The position numbers were made by a program, and so were the translations under genes. Of a stretch of DNA of 64,000 nt, positions 17,928-26,510 are shown in pieces. The notes below the pieces were generated by a model. It was not told the DNA's origin, did no database searches, and saw nothing but the letters and a program-made list of their open reading frames with translations. Within the stretch, counting starts at the first letter, position 1, and each line of letters starts with the position of its first letter. The DNA is from Streptomyces akebiae (GTDB lineage Bacteria; Actinomycetota; Actinomycetes; Streptomycetales; Streptomycetaceae), in NCBI RefSeq assembly GCF_019599145.1, contig NZ_CP080647.1:806001-870000 (forward strand), written 5' to 3'.

Positions 17928-18083
17928 CTATGCCGGGACGGCGGTCTTCTCGGGCTTCGTCTCCTCCGGGACGCGGTGCAGCCCCTTGCGGTCGTACCAC
18001 CCCAGTACGCCGAAGCCGAACAGCGCGGCCACCACGAGGCCGACCGCCATCATCACCCAGCCCCGCGTCAGACCCGCGTCGCC
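17928..18083 (-). pseudogene. Transporter C-terminal fragment (copy 2 of inverted duplication)
   Basis: The minus strand reads GDAGLTRGWVMMAVGLVVAA, a hydrophobic helix, then a polar tail WYDRKGLHRVPEETKPEK ending TAVPA and TAG at 17930-17928. It is open only from about 18083, after a stop codon, so just the last helix and tail remain. This copy is better preserved than the one at 15777. The parent transporter family cannot be fixed from about 50 residues. Confidence 0.55.
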
Positions 18084-18129
18084 TCAGGTGGACTCGCGGT
18101 ATGCCGCATCGCCGTACGGCGGCTTCCCG

Positions 18130-18488
18130 CTTCTCTCGGCGGACGATATGTCCAGTACGGCGAGTTCCTGGCCGCCGAGGCTGATGTTCCCGTCGCGTTT
18201 GTTGAGGCGGCCTTGGACAGCGACCTGTCCGGCATCAGCGCATGCTGGACCAGGGTGTAGGTGGCGGAAAAGCACAGGAACTCCATCGCGCCGTCGCGGT
18301 CTGTGAGGCGGACGACTGCCCAGGTCTTGCCCTGTTTGGTCGTCTTGCGTTGGACGTGCGTGATGAGGCCGGCGAGTTTGACGACGCCTTCGGGTGCGGC
18401 CGGACGCGGTGAGCTCGGTGATGGTGGTGGACCGGTGGCGGGACAGGATGTGCTCGGTGCCGTCCAAGGGGTGCGCGGAGACGTACAT
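18130..18488 (-). pseudogene. DnaE (DNA polymerase III alpha) C-terminal OB-fold fragment
   Basis: Three frames together give MYVSAHPLDGTEHILSRHRS then TTITELT, VVKLAGLITHVQRKTTKQGK then AVVRLTDRDGAMEFLCF, and GRLNKRDGNISLGGQELAVL. These follow the order of the DnaE region after the helix-hairpin-helix, including the OB-fold that binds single-stranded DNA. Two frameshifts break it. The homology starts abruptly at 18488, next to the MFS pseudogene. A dnaE piece here must come from a second (dnaE2- or plasmid-type) polymerase gene or from a recombination event. Confidence 0.7.
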
Positions 18489-18492
18489 GCAC

Positions 18493-19295
18493 CTGCGGCA
18501 GCCAGGTGCCCACGCCGTACACCAACAGCAGACCGCAGAAGGAGGCGCGCGCCAGAGCAACGGAGTCGCCCAGCGCGCCTCGGGGTGGAACAGTGCCCGC
18601 ACCGCGGCAAACGGCCCCTGGCTCCAGCGGCCGGTGCGGCGACGACGGTGGGCCAGGGCAGGCCGTAGTGGTCCGCGACCGCGGGGGCCCTGTCCCACTC
18701 ACCCCGTGCCAGCAGCACGCCGGGCGATTCCGGCAGCAGCTTGAGCAGCAGAGGCACGGCGATCACGCCCGGCAGCACGCCTGCCCAGAAGACCCAGCGC
18801 CAGCCCGCGGCCGGGGCCAGAGCCAGCCCGAGCCCCGTCGCCGCCATGCCGCCGACGTGGTACGAGGTCATGAGCAGGCCCGTGGTGAGGGCGGTTCTGC
18901 GCGGTGGTGCGAACTCCATGGCCATGGCCAGGCACAGCGGCATGAGCCTGCCCAGCCCGAGGTCGGCGATGAACCGGCCGCACCCGAACAGTCCGACCCC
19001 TCCCGCCGTGGCGCAGATCGCCGAGCCGATGGAGAACAGCGTCACGCTGGAGACGAGCGTCAGCCCGTCGGCCCAACCTGTCGGTGAGGTTTCCGGCCGT
19101 GAGCGCGCCCACGCCATGCCGAACGTGGTCCAACTGCCGATGGTGCCCGCACTCGCCTGGGTCAGGCCGAGTCCGCGTCGTCGAGCATGTGGGGCATCAC
19201 GGCGCCGTAGATGCTGACGCCCATGCCGTCGAAGAACACGGCCAGCCGGCACAGGGCCAGCACAGGGAACACCGTGCGGAACGTGTGTGAGGGAG
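18493..19295 (-). pseudogene. MFS transporter (aromatic-acid/H+ symporter type), frameshifted and truncated
   Basis: The start region reads FPVLALCRLAVFFDGMGVS then IYGAVMPHML, resembling AAHS-family transporters. After a frameshift come ASAGTIGSWTTFGMAWA, another shift at DRLGRRADARL, then GCGRFIADLGLGRLMPLCLA, GLLMTSYHVGGMAATGLGLA and LPESPGVLLARGEWD. Another frame resumes with FFCGLLLVYGVGTWLPQ, where it is joined to the dnaE fragment. At least three frame changes and loss of the C-terminal third make it non-functional. Confidence 0.75.
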
Positions 19296-19532
19296 CCGAC
19301 GCGGCGGACGTGGGGGAAGGAGCATCTGCGTCCTTGGAGATGTGGGGGCCTCAAAGCGCGGGTCTGTCGACAAGTAGGTTCGCGTAGTGAAATATGGTTC
19401 ACCTCAAGCCATGAGTCTCGGACGACGGTCGGCTGGTGTCAATGGGAACGGCCGGTATTCCGTCTCGGGCACCCGACTTGCATCCCGTGCGTGGACCGTC
19501 TGCCAGGTAGCCGGTCCTTTGAGGAGCCATCG

Positions 19533-21053
19533 ATGAGCAGTAGCGAGTTCCCTGAGGTCAGGACGGCGGCAGGCGCGCTGCGCGGTCGCCGCGAGGGTGG
19601 CCTGGAGGTCTTCCGGGGCATCCCGTTCGCCCAGCCCCCGGTGGGCGCGGCGCGTTTCGCGGCGCCGGGACCGGTGGACCGCTGGGACGGAGTGCGGGAG
19701 GCGTTCGCGTTCGGACCGCCGCCCCCGCAGGAGCCGATGGGCCCCGAGGCGGAACTCCCCACCGGCCTTCCGGCCGGTGACGACTGGCTCACGGTCAACG
19801 TCTGGACGCCGGAGACGGATCCTGCCGCACGACGGCCGGTGATGGTGTGGATCTACGGTGGCGCCTACAAGTTGGGCTCCGCCGACGACCCGGCCTACGA
19901 CGGCAGTCGTCTCTCCCGCGACGGTGACCTGATCGTGGTCACCTTCAACTACCGAGTCGGGATCGAGGGGTTCGCCCTGATCGACGGCGCACCCGCGAAC
20001 CGCGGACTGCTCGACCAGGTCGCCGCCCTGGAGTGGGTGCGCGAGAACATCAGCGCCTTCGGCGGCGATCCCGACCAGGTCACCGTCTTCGGCGAGTCCG
20101 CGGGCGCCGGGTCCATCGCCGCGCTGATGGCCATGCCGCGAGCGCGGGGTCTGTTCCGGCGGGCCATCGCCCAGAGTGTGCCGGGTACGTTCTTCTCCGC
20201 CGCGTTGGCCGGTGACATCGCCGAAGCCCTGGCCGGCGGGCTGGGACTGCGCCCGACGGTCGCGGATCTGTCCGGTGTGGACCCGCGCAAGCTGCCCGAG
20301 GCGGGAGCCGCACTGACCGCCGGGATGCGCGGGTACGTCGACCGCTGGGGCCCGGTCGCTCTGACCCCGACCCCCTTCTCGCCCGTCGTCGACGGCGATG
20401 TCCTGCCCACCACCCCGTGGCAGGCCCTCGCGAGCGGCGCCGCGCGGGACGTGGAGCTGATCGCCGGGCACAACCGGGACGAGTACCGGCTCTTCCTCAT
20501 GCTCGGCGGGCTGCTCGGACGGGTGGACGAGACCTTGGCCTCGATGGCGCTGGACCTGTTCGGACCGGCCCCCGACGGCGAACGGACCTACCGTGCCGCG
20601 TTCCCGGACGCCTCGGCGGAGTACCTGTTCGAACTGGTGCAGTCCGACTGGCTGTTCCGCATGCCCTCCCTTCACCTTGCGGAGGCGCAGGTGGCAGGCG
20701 GCGGCCGGGCGCACATGTACGAGCTGACCTGGGCCGCACCCGCCAACGGCGGCGTTCTGGGCGCCTGCCACGGACTCGACGTACCCCTGACCTTCGGTGT
20801 GTACGGCGGCCTCGGGGCCATGCTGACCGGGCCCGCGCCCTCGCCCGAGACCGAGGCGCTCTCCGCCCGTTTCCGCTCCGCCTGGACCGCCTTCGCCACC
20901 ACGGGTGACCCGGGCTGGCCCGCGTACGACACCGAGCGCCGCCTCGTCCAACTCCTCGACACCGAACCGACGGTCACCAGATACCCGGAAGAGGCCGCCC
21001 GCCGCATCTGGGAACACCAGGTCTTCGCCCCGCTGCCCCTGACGGCGGCGTAG
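19533..21053 (+). CDS. Type-B carboxylesterase
   Basis: 506 residues, typical for the family. Motifs: FRGIPFAQPPVGAARF near the N-terminus, oxyanion-hole segment WIYGGAYKLG, nucleophile elbow FGESAGAGS (Ser189), GHNRDEYRLF around the acid, and ACHGLDVPLTFG with the catalytic His. There is no signal peptide, so it is cytoplasmic; related enzymes hydrolyse p-nitrobenzyl and carbamate esters. GAGGAG lies 7 bp upstream of the start. An AT-rich inverted repeat (GTGAA-N6-TTCAC, 19387-19402) is in its promoter region. Single gene. Confidence 0.92.
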   Translation: MSSSEFPEVRTAAGALRGRREGGLEVFRGIPFAQPPVGAARFAAPGPVDRWDGVREAFAFGPPPPQEPMGPEAELPTGLPAGDDWLTVNVWTPETDPAARRPVMVWIYGGAYKLGSADDPAYDGSRLSRDGDLIVVTFNYRVGIEGFALIDGAPANRGLLDQVAALEWVRENISAFGGDPDQVTVFGESAGAGSIAALMAMPRARGLFRRAIAQSVPGTFFSAALAGDIAEALAGGLGLRPTVADLSGVDPRKLPEAGAALTAGMRGYVDRWGPVALTPTPFSPVVDGDVLPTTPWQALASGAARDVELIAGHNRDEYRLFLMLGGLLGRVDETLASMALDLFGPAPDGERTYRAAFPDASAEYLFELVQSDWLFRMPSLHLAEAQVAGGGRAHMYELTWAAPANGGVLGACHGLDVPLTFGVYGGLGAMLTGPAPSPETEALSARFRSAWTAFATTGDPGWPAYDTERRLVQLLDTEPTVTRYPEEAARRIWEHQVFAPLPLTAA

Positions 21054-21284
21054 CCCGGCCACGTCGGGGCTGCTTCGCTCCATGGTCGGCCAGGTGATGA
21101 CCGGTCGGCCATGGCGCCCCTGGCCCGCCCCGCTGTCACCCTTCGCCGCGAACGGGATGTTCGGGGTCTCGGTCGCGTGCCCGCCGATGCCGTACCCCGG
21201 AAAGCCAAGCCTCCGTACCCCTGCCGTACCGCCAATTGACCTCGGTACGGGCGGGCGCCTAACGTTCGGCCTGCCTGTTCGGCA

Positions 21285-22642
21285 TGCGAAATCGACGAGT
21301 CGGTGTCCCTCGCGGTGGCGGACGGTGACGGCATCCGCTTCATCCACCAGGCGATCCGCCGCCGTACCTTGTTGCTGAGCTTCCGTATCGGCGGTCTGCT
21401 GCCTGCCGAACGCACCGCCCCCGGACCGCTGTTGGCAACCGAGTGGTGCGAGGAGGACTGGACGCGGTGGCGAGAGCGTCAGGTCCTCGACCCTGAAGAC
21501 TTCGGTTTCCCGGCGACCCGCCTCGGTCGCACGGCGCCGTCGCCGAGGACTTCGAAACACGGGTCGAACGTGCGCGTATGCACGGCTGGGCCGTGGACGA
21601 CCAGTTGATCGAGACGGGCCTCGTGGCGGTATCCGTTCCGGTGCGCGCCCCGGATGGCCGTATCGCCTGTGTGGCGAGTGCCGTGAGTCACACCAGCAGA
21701 CACAGCGCCGACTCGTTGCGCGACTCCCTTCTGTCCAGACTGCGTACGGCGGTGGCCGCCATGGAACGGGAGCTCGCTGAGGCCGACGCCCCACCGTCCG
21801 AAAGCCGGAGCGCGCCCTCAGGCCGCGCCGCCTGGACCAGAGAATCCAAGCAAGAACTGGGCGGGGAGTTCATCGCGTCATTGGCCCGCGGCCTGACCGT
21901 GATCACCGCATTCGGCGAGGGCCGTGCGGAGCTGACGCTCTCCGAGGTTGCCGAGCGCACCGGCCTGCCGCGTGCCACGGCTCGCCGGGCCCTGATAACG
22001 CTGGAGCATCTTGGTCATGTCACGTTGCACGGCCGGGTCTTCCGGCTCACTCCACGGGTTCTCGCCCTCGGTTTCCCGCCCCTGTCCAGGACAACGCTGG
22101 CCCGAATCGCCCATCCCCACCTCACCGCTCTCACCCGGAGGGTGCAGGAGTCGACGTCCCTGGCGGTGCTCACGGGGGATGACGTCCAGTGTGCGGTCTC
22201 CATCGCCGCGGGGCGCATCATGGACGCCGACATCGTCGTGGGCTCACGCATGCCCGCCTACGCGACCTCCACAGGACGGGTCCTGCTGGCGGGTCTGCCG
22301 GCCGAGGAGTACTCCAGCCGGCTGGCCCACCTGCGGATGGGGGCGTTGACCCCCCGTACCGTCGCACGGCCCGCCGACCTCAGGACGATCCTGGATCAGG
22401 TGCGCGAGGAGGATTACGCCCTGGTCGACGGGGAGCTCGAAGCGGGCCTCCGCTCGATTGCCGTACCAGTGCGTGACCGCGAGGGCAGCCTCGTCGCGGC
22501 GATCAACGTCACCATGCACAGCAGCCGCCGCTCGGCCGCAGAGTGCGTCAGTGCCGTCTTGCCGGAACTGCGTGCCACGGCTGTCCGGACGGAGATGGAT
22601 CTGCACCTGGCCGGACGGTTCGTTCGAGTTCCGCCTCTTTGA
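21285..22642 (+). pseudogene. Tandem-domain IclR regulator, 5'-truncated and frameshifted
   Basis: Many actinobacterial IclR proteins of the Pca/Pob type carry two IclR units. Here the first unit has lost its HTH and begins at about EIDESVSLAVADGDGIRF; it continues to VLDPEDFGFPAT, then changes frame near 21535 to EDFETRVERARMHGWAVDDQ. The second unit is intact: HTH LTLSEVAERTGLPRATARRA, then an effector domain ending MDLHLAGRFVRVPPL. The first ATG in the long frame (21578) is inside the old effector domain with no RBS, so it is an unlikely true start. The second unit could still work if translated. Confidence 0.6.
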
Positions 22643-22760
22643 ACGGCAAGGGCGATGTCGCCAGGGGTAGTACCCGGACTCGGCGACATACGGCACCCGC
22701 AGGCCAGTTGCACCGGCAGGTGATCGCGGGCCGTCGCGCGGATGGCTTCGAACCGCCTTT
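22640..22760 (-). pseudogene. IS3-family transposase (OrfB) fragment
   Basis: Minus-strand frames give RFEAIRATARDHLPVQLAC and LRVPYVAESGYYPWRHRP, matching the N-terminus of IS3 OrfB before the DDE core (x-L-x-V-S-x-S-G-Y-Y-x-W). A frame change splits the two halves. About 40 residues remain. Confidence 0.5.
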
Positions 22761-22842
22761 CGGGGACGGCGCCTCACCCGACAGTTCGCCAGGAGTGGCT
22801 TTGAGTGGGTGTTCTGCGGGCCTTCGCCTGATTTTAGTTTGA

Positions 22843-23627
22843 GCCGGTCTCTGGGGTGGGCAGTGCCAGCGGGGTCAGGGTGAACAGGCCGGGCTCGGCT
22901 TCGGCGAGGATGCCGCGGTTGACCAGGCGTTTCAGCTTGGCGCGCGCGTGCCTTCGGTGTGCCGGTGCTCTGTGCCGGTGCCGAGGATGCGACAGATATC
23001 CCTGGCGCGCAGCCCGTCCCCGTTCTGCTCGAAGAGGGCGAGGATCTGGCGGTAGCCGGGCGGCAACCGCTCGGGCGGTGGGGTGCCGTCCTCGGCGGCC
23101 AGTTCCAGCACGGTCTCGCGGGTGGTCTCCAGCCGTTCCGAGGTGCCCTCGGCGGCGGCGAGTTGCCCGGTGAGTTCGGCGATCTGCTCGCGGAGCCGTT
23201 CGGCGGTCTCACGCACCAGCCGCTGCCGGGCCTCGATCTTGTCCAGGAGCTTTCTCACCGCCCGCTCCCGCTCGCCTGGGATGCATCGCGCCAGGTCGGG
23301 TCGGCGGTGCGGGTGAGGCGGAGGAGCATGACGTCGGACCTGGACCAGTGGATCATCGCCACCGAGCCGGCCTTCACGCAGGCGCCGTAGCGTCGAGCCC
23401 GTCCTTATGGACACCTCTGAGAGGGGTTGAGTCCGCTGCTGGTGGCGGCCGCGTCCGGATTGTTCGAGGAGACCCTGGCGGACGAGTCGTCCCAGGCGGG
23501 AGCGGGTGACGTTGGTCGAGGGCTCGTCCGTGGGCAGGCCGAGATGCTCGTGCAGATCGCGGACGCGGAACACCTTTCTGGAGTGCTCGTTGAACAGGTC
23601 TCGTACCATGCGAGAAACTAACCGCAT
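22843..23627 (-). pseudogene. Winged-HTH/coiled-coil protein of unknown role, frameshifted
   Basis: The start (ATG 23627) gives VRDLFNEHSRKVFRVRDLHE and RSRLGRLVRQGLLEQSGRGR, a winged-helix-like module. A frame change follows around 23280-23400. Then comes a strongly charged coiled coil (LLDKIEARQRLVRETAERLR, EQIAELTGQLAAAEG) and a second HTH (GLRARDICRILGTGTEHRH); the end (KLKRLVNRGILAEAEPG) lies in a third frame. Similar two-HTH/coiled-coil proteins occur near transposon relics in Streptomyces, but I cannot name the family. The TetR-type site at 23619 overlaps its start. Confidence 0.5.
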
Positions 23628-23637
23628 GTACGGTCAA
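23619..23637. promoter_or_regulatory. Catabolic-regulon operator, site 1 (lipase promoter)
   Basis: Read on the minus strand it is TTGACCG-TACATG-CGGTTA, one mismatch from the symmetric form TTGACCG-N6-CGGTCAA seen at 37391. It lies about 285 bp before the lipase start, the only intact gene downstream. Confidence 0.5.
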
Positions 23638-23699
23638 TACTTCGGCGTCGAGACCGCGCCGGTGCGGCGATCCCGAGCCCACCGCGGCCGTCGGCGTTG

Positions 23700-23815
23700 T
23701 ACGACGTCGGCGACGCGTGGCGTGGCTGCACCGCACGGAGGTCGGCCAAGGGATCGTCATGGCCTGCACGAGGCTGGTAGCCGAGGAGTTGGACCTCGCC
23801 CGCCTGGATCCGCAG
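23700..23815 (+). pseudogene. Possible molybdenum hydroxylase (xanthine dehydrogenase-type) fragment
   Basis: The frame from 23717 reads TEVGQGIVMACTRLVAEELD, resembling the xEMGQGI...VAEELG motif of molybdopterin-binding subunits. About 35 residues survive, with no start or continuation. A second fragment of such a protein lies at 53434-53691. Short match, so uncertain. Confidence 0.3.
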
Positions 23816-23921
23816 CGGCGAAGTCATCAGCGGCCGCCTTGGGCTTCGTCAGCCTCACTCGAAGCGCGACAGAGGTCGCTCCCCTCTTCACGAGGGCACG
23901 GTTGAAACACAAGGAGCAGGA

Positions 23922-25196
23922 ATGCGTCGATGTCGTGTACGTAAGGCCACCAAGGGCGTTGTTTCGTTCGCGACGGCATTGCTGGCGCTGGCCGCAGGCA
24001 CGGGCGTGGCTTCGGCGACGCTTCCGCCCCTGACCGTTCCGGTGTTGCCGGCGCCGCCACTGAGCGACGACGCGTTCTACGTCCCGCCCTCGCCGCTGCC
24101 GGACGGCAAGCCTGGTGAGGTGATCAGGGTTCGGGACGTTCCGCTGTCGTCGTATCAGGGCGCCCACGTTCAGCAGATCATGTACCTCTCGACCGACCTC
24201 CGCGACCGTCTGGTGCCGGTGACCGGGATGCTGCTGACTCCGCTGCTGCAGAAGCCCGGCAACGACAATCCGGTGGTGGTGGGCACTCCCGGCACCCGGG
24301 GTCTCGACGACGGGTGCGCGCCGTCGAAGCAGGCCGACCTGCTGGAGGCCAACCCGAGCAGCCCGGATTACGAGGTCGCCGAGTACCAACAGTTGGTGGC
24401 CCTCGGCATCTCCGTCGTCGTCACCGATTACGAGGGACAAGGCACGCCGGGAGACTCGTCGTACCTGGTCGGGCCGTCCGAGGGGCGCAACGCACTGGAC
24501 GCGGTGCGGGCTGCCGAGCGGATCAACGGCTCGGGGTTGTCGTCGAACTCCCCGGTGGGGATCGCCGGTTACTCACAGGGCGGGCAGGGCGCCGCGTGGG
24601 CGGCCGAGTTGCAGCCGGCCTACGCACCTGAGCTGTCCCTCCGGGGAGTGCTGGCCGGTGGCGTCCCCGCCGACATGTTGCTGGAAGTCAATCACCTCAA
24701 CGGCAACGTGACCGGGGGCGCCGGCTTCGCGCTGTCGACCCTGGTCGGGCTGAACCACGCCTACCCCGAGCTCGACCTGGACGGCAGGCTGACGCCCGAG
24801 GGCAGGCAGATCATCAACCACGTCAAGCAGTCCTGCTACATCGAGGACTTTGCCGCGTTCGGCACGACCACCGTCGGTCAGGTCACCAACCCCGACGTCC
24901 TTTCCGACCCGGCGTGGCAGAGGGCCTACCGGGCCTCTCTGCTCGGCACGAGGAAACCCGGCGCGCCCGCCTACCTCTACCACGGCACGGCGGACACCAT
25001 CGTCCCGATCGCCCAAGGAGACATGCTCTACCACGACTGGTGCGCTCGGGGAGCATCGGTGCAGTACGAGGTCATCCCCGGCGTCGAACACATCTCCGGC
25101 TTCGTCGCCGGGGCCCCGGCCGGCATCCAGTGGCTGGCTGACCGCCTCGCGGGCAAGCAGGCCGTTGCCGGCTGCCACGAGGTCGGCCTTCCCTGA
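23922..25196 (+). CDS. Secreted lipase (secretory lipase, LIP family)
   Basis: 424 residues with AAGGAG 6 bp upstream. A Sec signal (MRRCRVRKATKG, then a hydrophobic helix ending ASA) is followed by a mature alpha/beta hydrolase. The nucleophile elbow is IAGYSQGGQGAAW, the acid lies in YLYHGTADTIVP and the His in GVEHISGF. This order matches the fungal/actinobacterial secretory lipase family, which cleaves triacylglycerols and esters outside the cell. Placed between regulon operator 1 and the TetR gene, it could release the hydrophobic substrate used by the catabolic genes. Confidence 0.88.
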   Translation: MRRCRVRKATKGVVSFATALLALAAGTGVASATLPPLTVPVLPAPPLSDDAFYVPPSPLPDGKPGEVIRVRDVPLSSYQGAHVQQIMYLSTDLRDRLVPVTGMLLTPLLQKPGNDNPVVVGTPGTRGLDDGCAPSKQADLLEANPSSPDYEVAEYQQLVALGISVVVTDYEGQGTPGDSSYLVGPSEGRNALDAVRAAERINGSGLSSNSPVGIAGYSQGGQGAAWAAELQPAYAPELSLRGVLAGGVPADMLLEVNHLNGNVTGGAGFALSTLVGLNHAYPELDLDGRLTPEGRQIINHVKQSCYIEDFAAFGTTTVGQVTNPDVLSDPAWQRAYRASLLGTRKPGAPAYLYHGTADTIVPIAQGDMLYHDWCARGASVQYEVIPGVEHISGFVAGAPAGIQWLADRLAGKQAVAGCHEVGLP

Positions 25197-25221
25197 CCCG
25201 TCGCGTCTTAAGCATTCCGAG

Positions 25222-25248
25222 GGGCTCCCCCCATGACTTGGGGAGCCC
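25222..25248. terminator. Bidirectional terminator between convergent lipase and TetR genes
   Basis: GGGCTCCCC and its complement form a 9-bp stem around a 9-nt loop, 25 bp past the lipase stop and downstream of the convergent TetR gene. Confidence 0.6.
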
Positions 25249-25331
25249 GGTGGGAGTTGCAGAGCTACTCGTACTCGCGTAGGGCGCGTCGCAGTTGGGC
25301 TTCGTTCCCGGTGCCTTCGCTCTTCAGCCCG

Positions 25332-26042
25332 TCAGGAAGCCGGGGTCGCGGGCGGTTCGCTGGGGGCGGCGGCGTCGGCCAGACAAGAGCGTACGATCCT
25401 CAGCACCGCGCCGTCGGGGTCGGCGAGCCCTGGCGCGGTCGCCGGGCGGGTGAGCAGGCCGCCGAGCACCATGTCGACGAGACTGGCGCCGACCTCCTCG
25501 GCCGTGTGTGGTCCGGACGGGTCGAACCAGGTCCAGGCCCATTGGGCGGAGCCCATCATCAGCAGGCTCTGGAGGTTGGGGTCACCCTCGCGGAACTGGC
25601 CGCTTTCCGTTCCCTTGCGCAGGATGCCTCGTACGAGCCCCAGGTACTCCCCGCGCAGACGTACGCCCTCGCTCAGCGTCTCGTTGTCCGCGAGCCTGGA
25701 GATCTCCCGCTGGAAGGCCACCGTGGCGTCGCGGTCATGTTCCTGGTACAGCATGAAAGCGAACAGCATCCCCGCGAGTTGCTCCGGCGGCGAGGACAGC
25801 CGACTCATGATCAGGTATGCCTCGGCGAGCCTGCGGCGCATGTAGGACTCGTGCAGCGCGGCGAGCAGCCGGTCCTTCGTGCCGTAGTGGTGGACGATGG
25901 TGCCTTTGGAGATGCCCAGTTCCGCCGCGATGTCGCTGAAGTTGGTGCCGTCGTAGCCGGACTGGGCGACTCGGCGGGTGAACGACTCCAGGATGTGGCC
26001 CGACCTGCCCGGGGCGCCCGCACCCGCGCGCCTAGCAGCCAT
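25332..26042 (-). CDS. TetR-family regulator of the catabolic locus
   Basis: 236 residues. N-terminal HTH: AQSGYDGTNFSDIAAELGIS then KGTIVHHYGTKDRLLAALHE, where the GTIVHHY recognition segment resembles KstR2/FadR-type TetR proteins that control lipid and sterol catabolism. The ligand domain contains FMLYQEHDRDATVAFQRE. ATG at 26042. An inverted repeat (TGACCG-TACGAG-CGACCA) lies 55 bp upstream, and better versions lie before four other transcription units in the window, so it is the obvious candidate for the regulator of the locus. By analogy its ligand would be an acyl-CoA intermediate. Confidence 0.9.
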   Translation of the reverse strand: MAARRAGAGAPGRSGHILESFTRRVAQSGYDGTNFSDIAAELGISKGTIVHHYGTKDRLLAALHESYMRRRLAEAYLIMSRLSSPPEQLAGMLFAFMLYQEHDRDATVAFQREISRLADNETLSEGVRLRGEYLGLVRGILRKGTESGQFREGDPNLQSLLMMGSAQWAWTWFDPSGPHTAEEVGASLVDMVLGGLLTRPATAPGLADPDGAVLRIVRSCLADAAAPSEPPATPAS

Positions 26043-26096
26043 TTCAGGTTCCTCCGTGCTCCCGACGACGATCGGCCCTCAGCCTATCGCGTCGGC

Positions 26097-26114
26097 TGAC
26101 CGTACGAGCGACCA
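26097..26114. promoter_or_regulatory. Catabolic-regulon operator, site 2 (TetR autoregulation)
   Basis: TGACCG-TACGAG-CGACCA has the same N6 spacer (TACGAG) as the near-perfect site at 37385, but a weaker right arm. It lies between the TetR start (26042) and the DUF35 stop (26116). Confidence 0.65.
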
Positions 26115-26115
26115 G

Positions 26116-26499
26116 TCAGGCGGGCACGGTGAACGCGGGGAACGGCTCACCGTGGTCCGGGCGCAGGATCGTCAGGACCAGTGCCGTCCCCGGTGGCGGG
26201 GCGGAGGATGCACCCAGGACCGGCGCGTGCATCCAGGGCCCTTCGGCGAGTTCGACCAGGGCCTGGATCGTGGCGGTCCCGGCTTCGCCCGGGGTCGACA
26301 CCGCGGCCACGACCCGCGCGGTGCCCATGGTCTCGGCCCATCGCAGGTCCCGTGACTCACAGGCCGTGCACGCTTCGGCGTCAGGGCGACAGTGGTGGCC
26401 GCACGCGTCGCAGCGACGGATCAGCAGCAGGCCCTCCGTGAGCCCATCGAACCATGCCGCGGATGCCGCGTCCCGTCGGGCGATGATGTGCGCGGTCAT
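26116..26499 (-). CDS. DUF35 OB-fold/zinc-ribbon protein, thiolase partner
   Basis: 127 residues. An N-terminal helix (AAWFDGLTEGLLLIRRC) leads into a rubredoxin-like zinc ribbon CDACGHHC-N7-CTAC and an OB-fold. Such proteins form complexes with thiolase-like enzymes, either as acyl-CoA hydratase partners or, in steroid side-chain degradation, as the ChsH2-type partner of the Ltp2 retro-aldolase. It starts 11 bp after the thiolase stop on the same strand, which fits a complex with that protein. Confidence 0.88.
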   Translation of the reverse strand: MTAHIIARRDAASAAWFDGLTEGLLLIRRCDACGHHCRPDAEACTACESRDLRWAETMGTARVVAAVSTPGEAGTATIQALVELAEGPWMHAPVLGASSAPPPGTALVLTILRPDHGEPFPAFTVPA

Positions 26500-26510
26500 G
26501 GAAAGCTCCT

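Larger units (their letters stand above)
15777..18083. repeat. Inverted duplication of a transporter-tail/TetR segment
   Basis: The left arm (15777-16609, plus) and the right arm (18083-17161, minus) carry the same gene order: transporter C-terminus, intergenic operator AAACCGATCGGTTT, TetR gene. The two TetR proteins are roughly 80% identical by eye, so the event is not recent. About 550 bp of relic DNA separates the arms. Confidence 0.7.
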
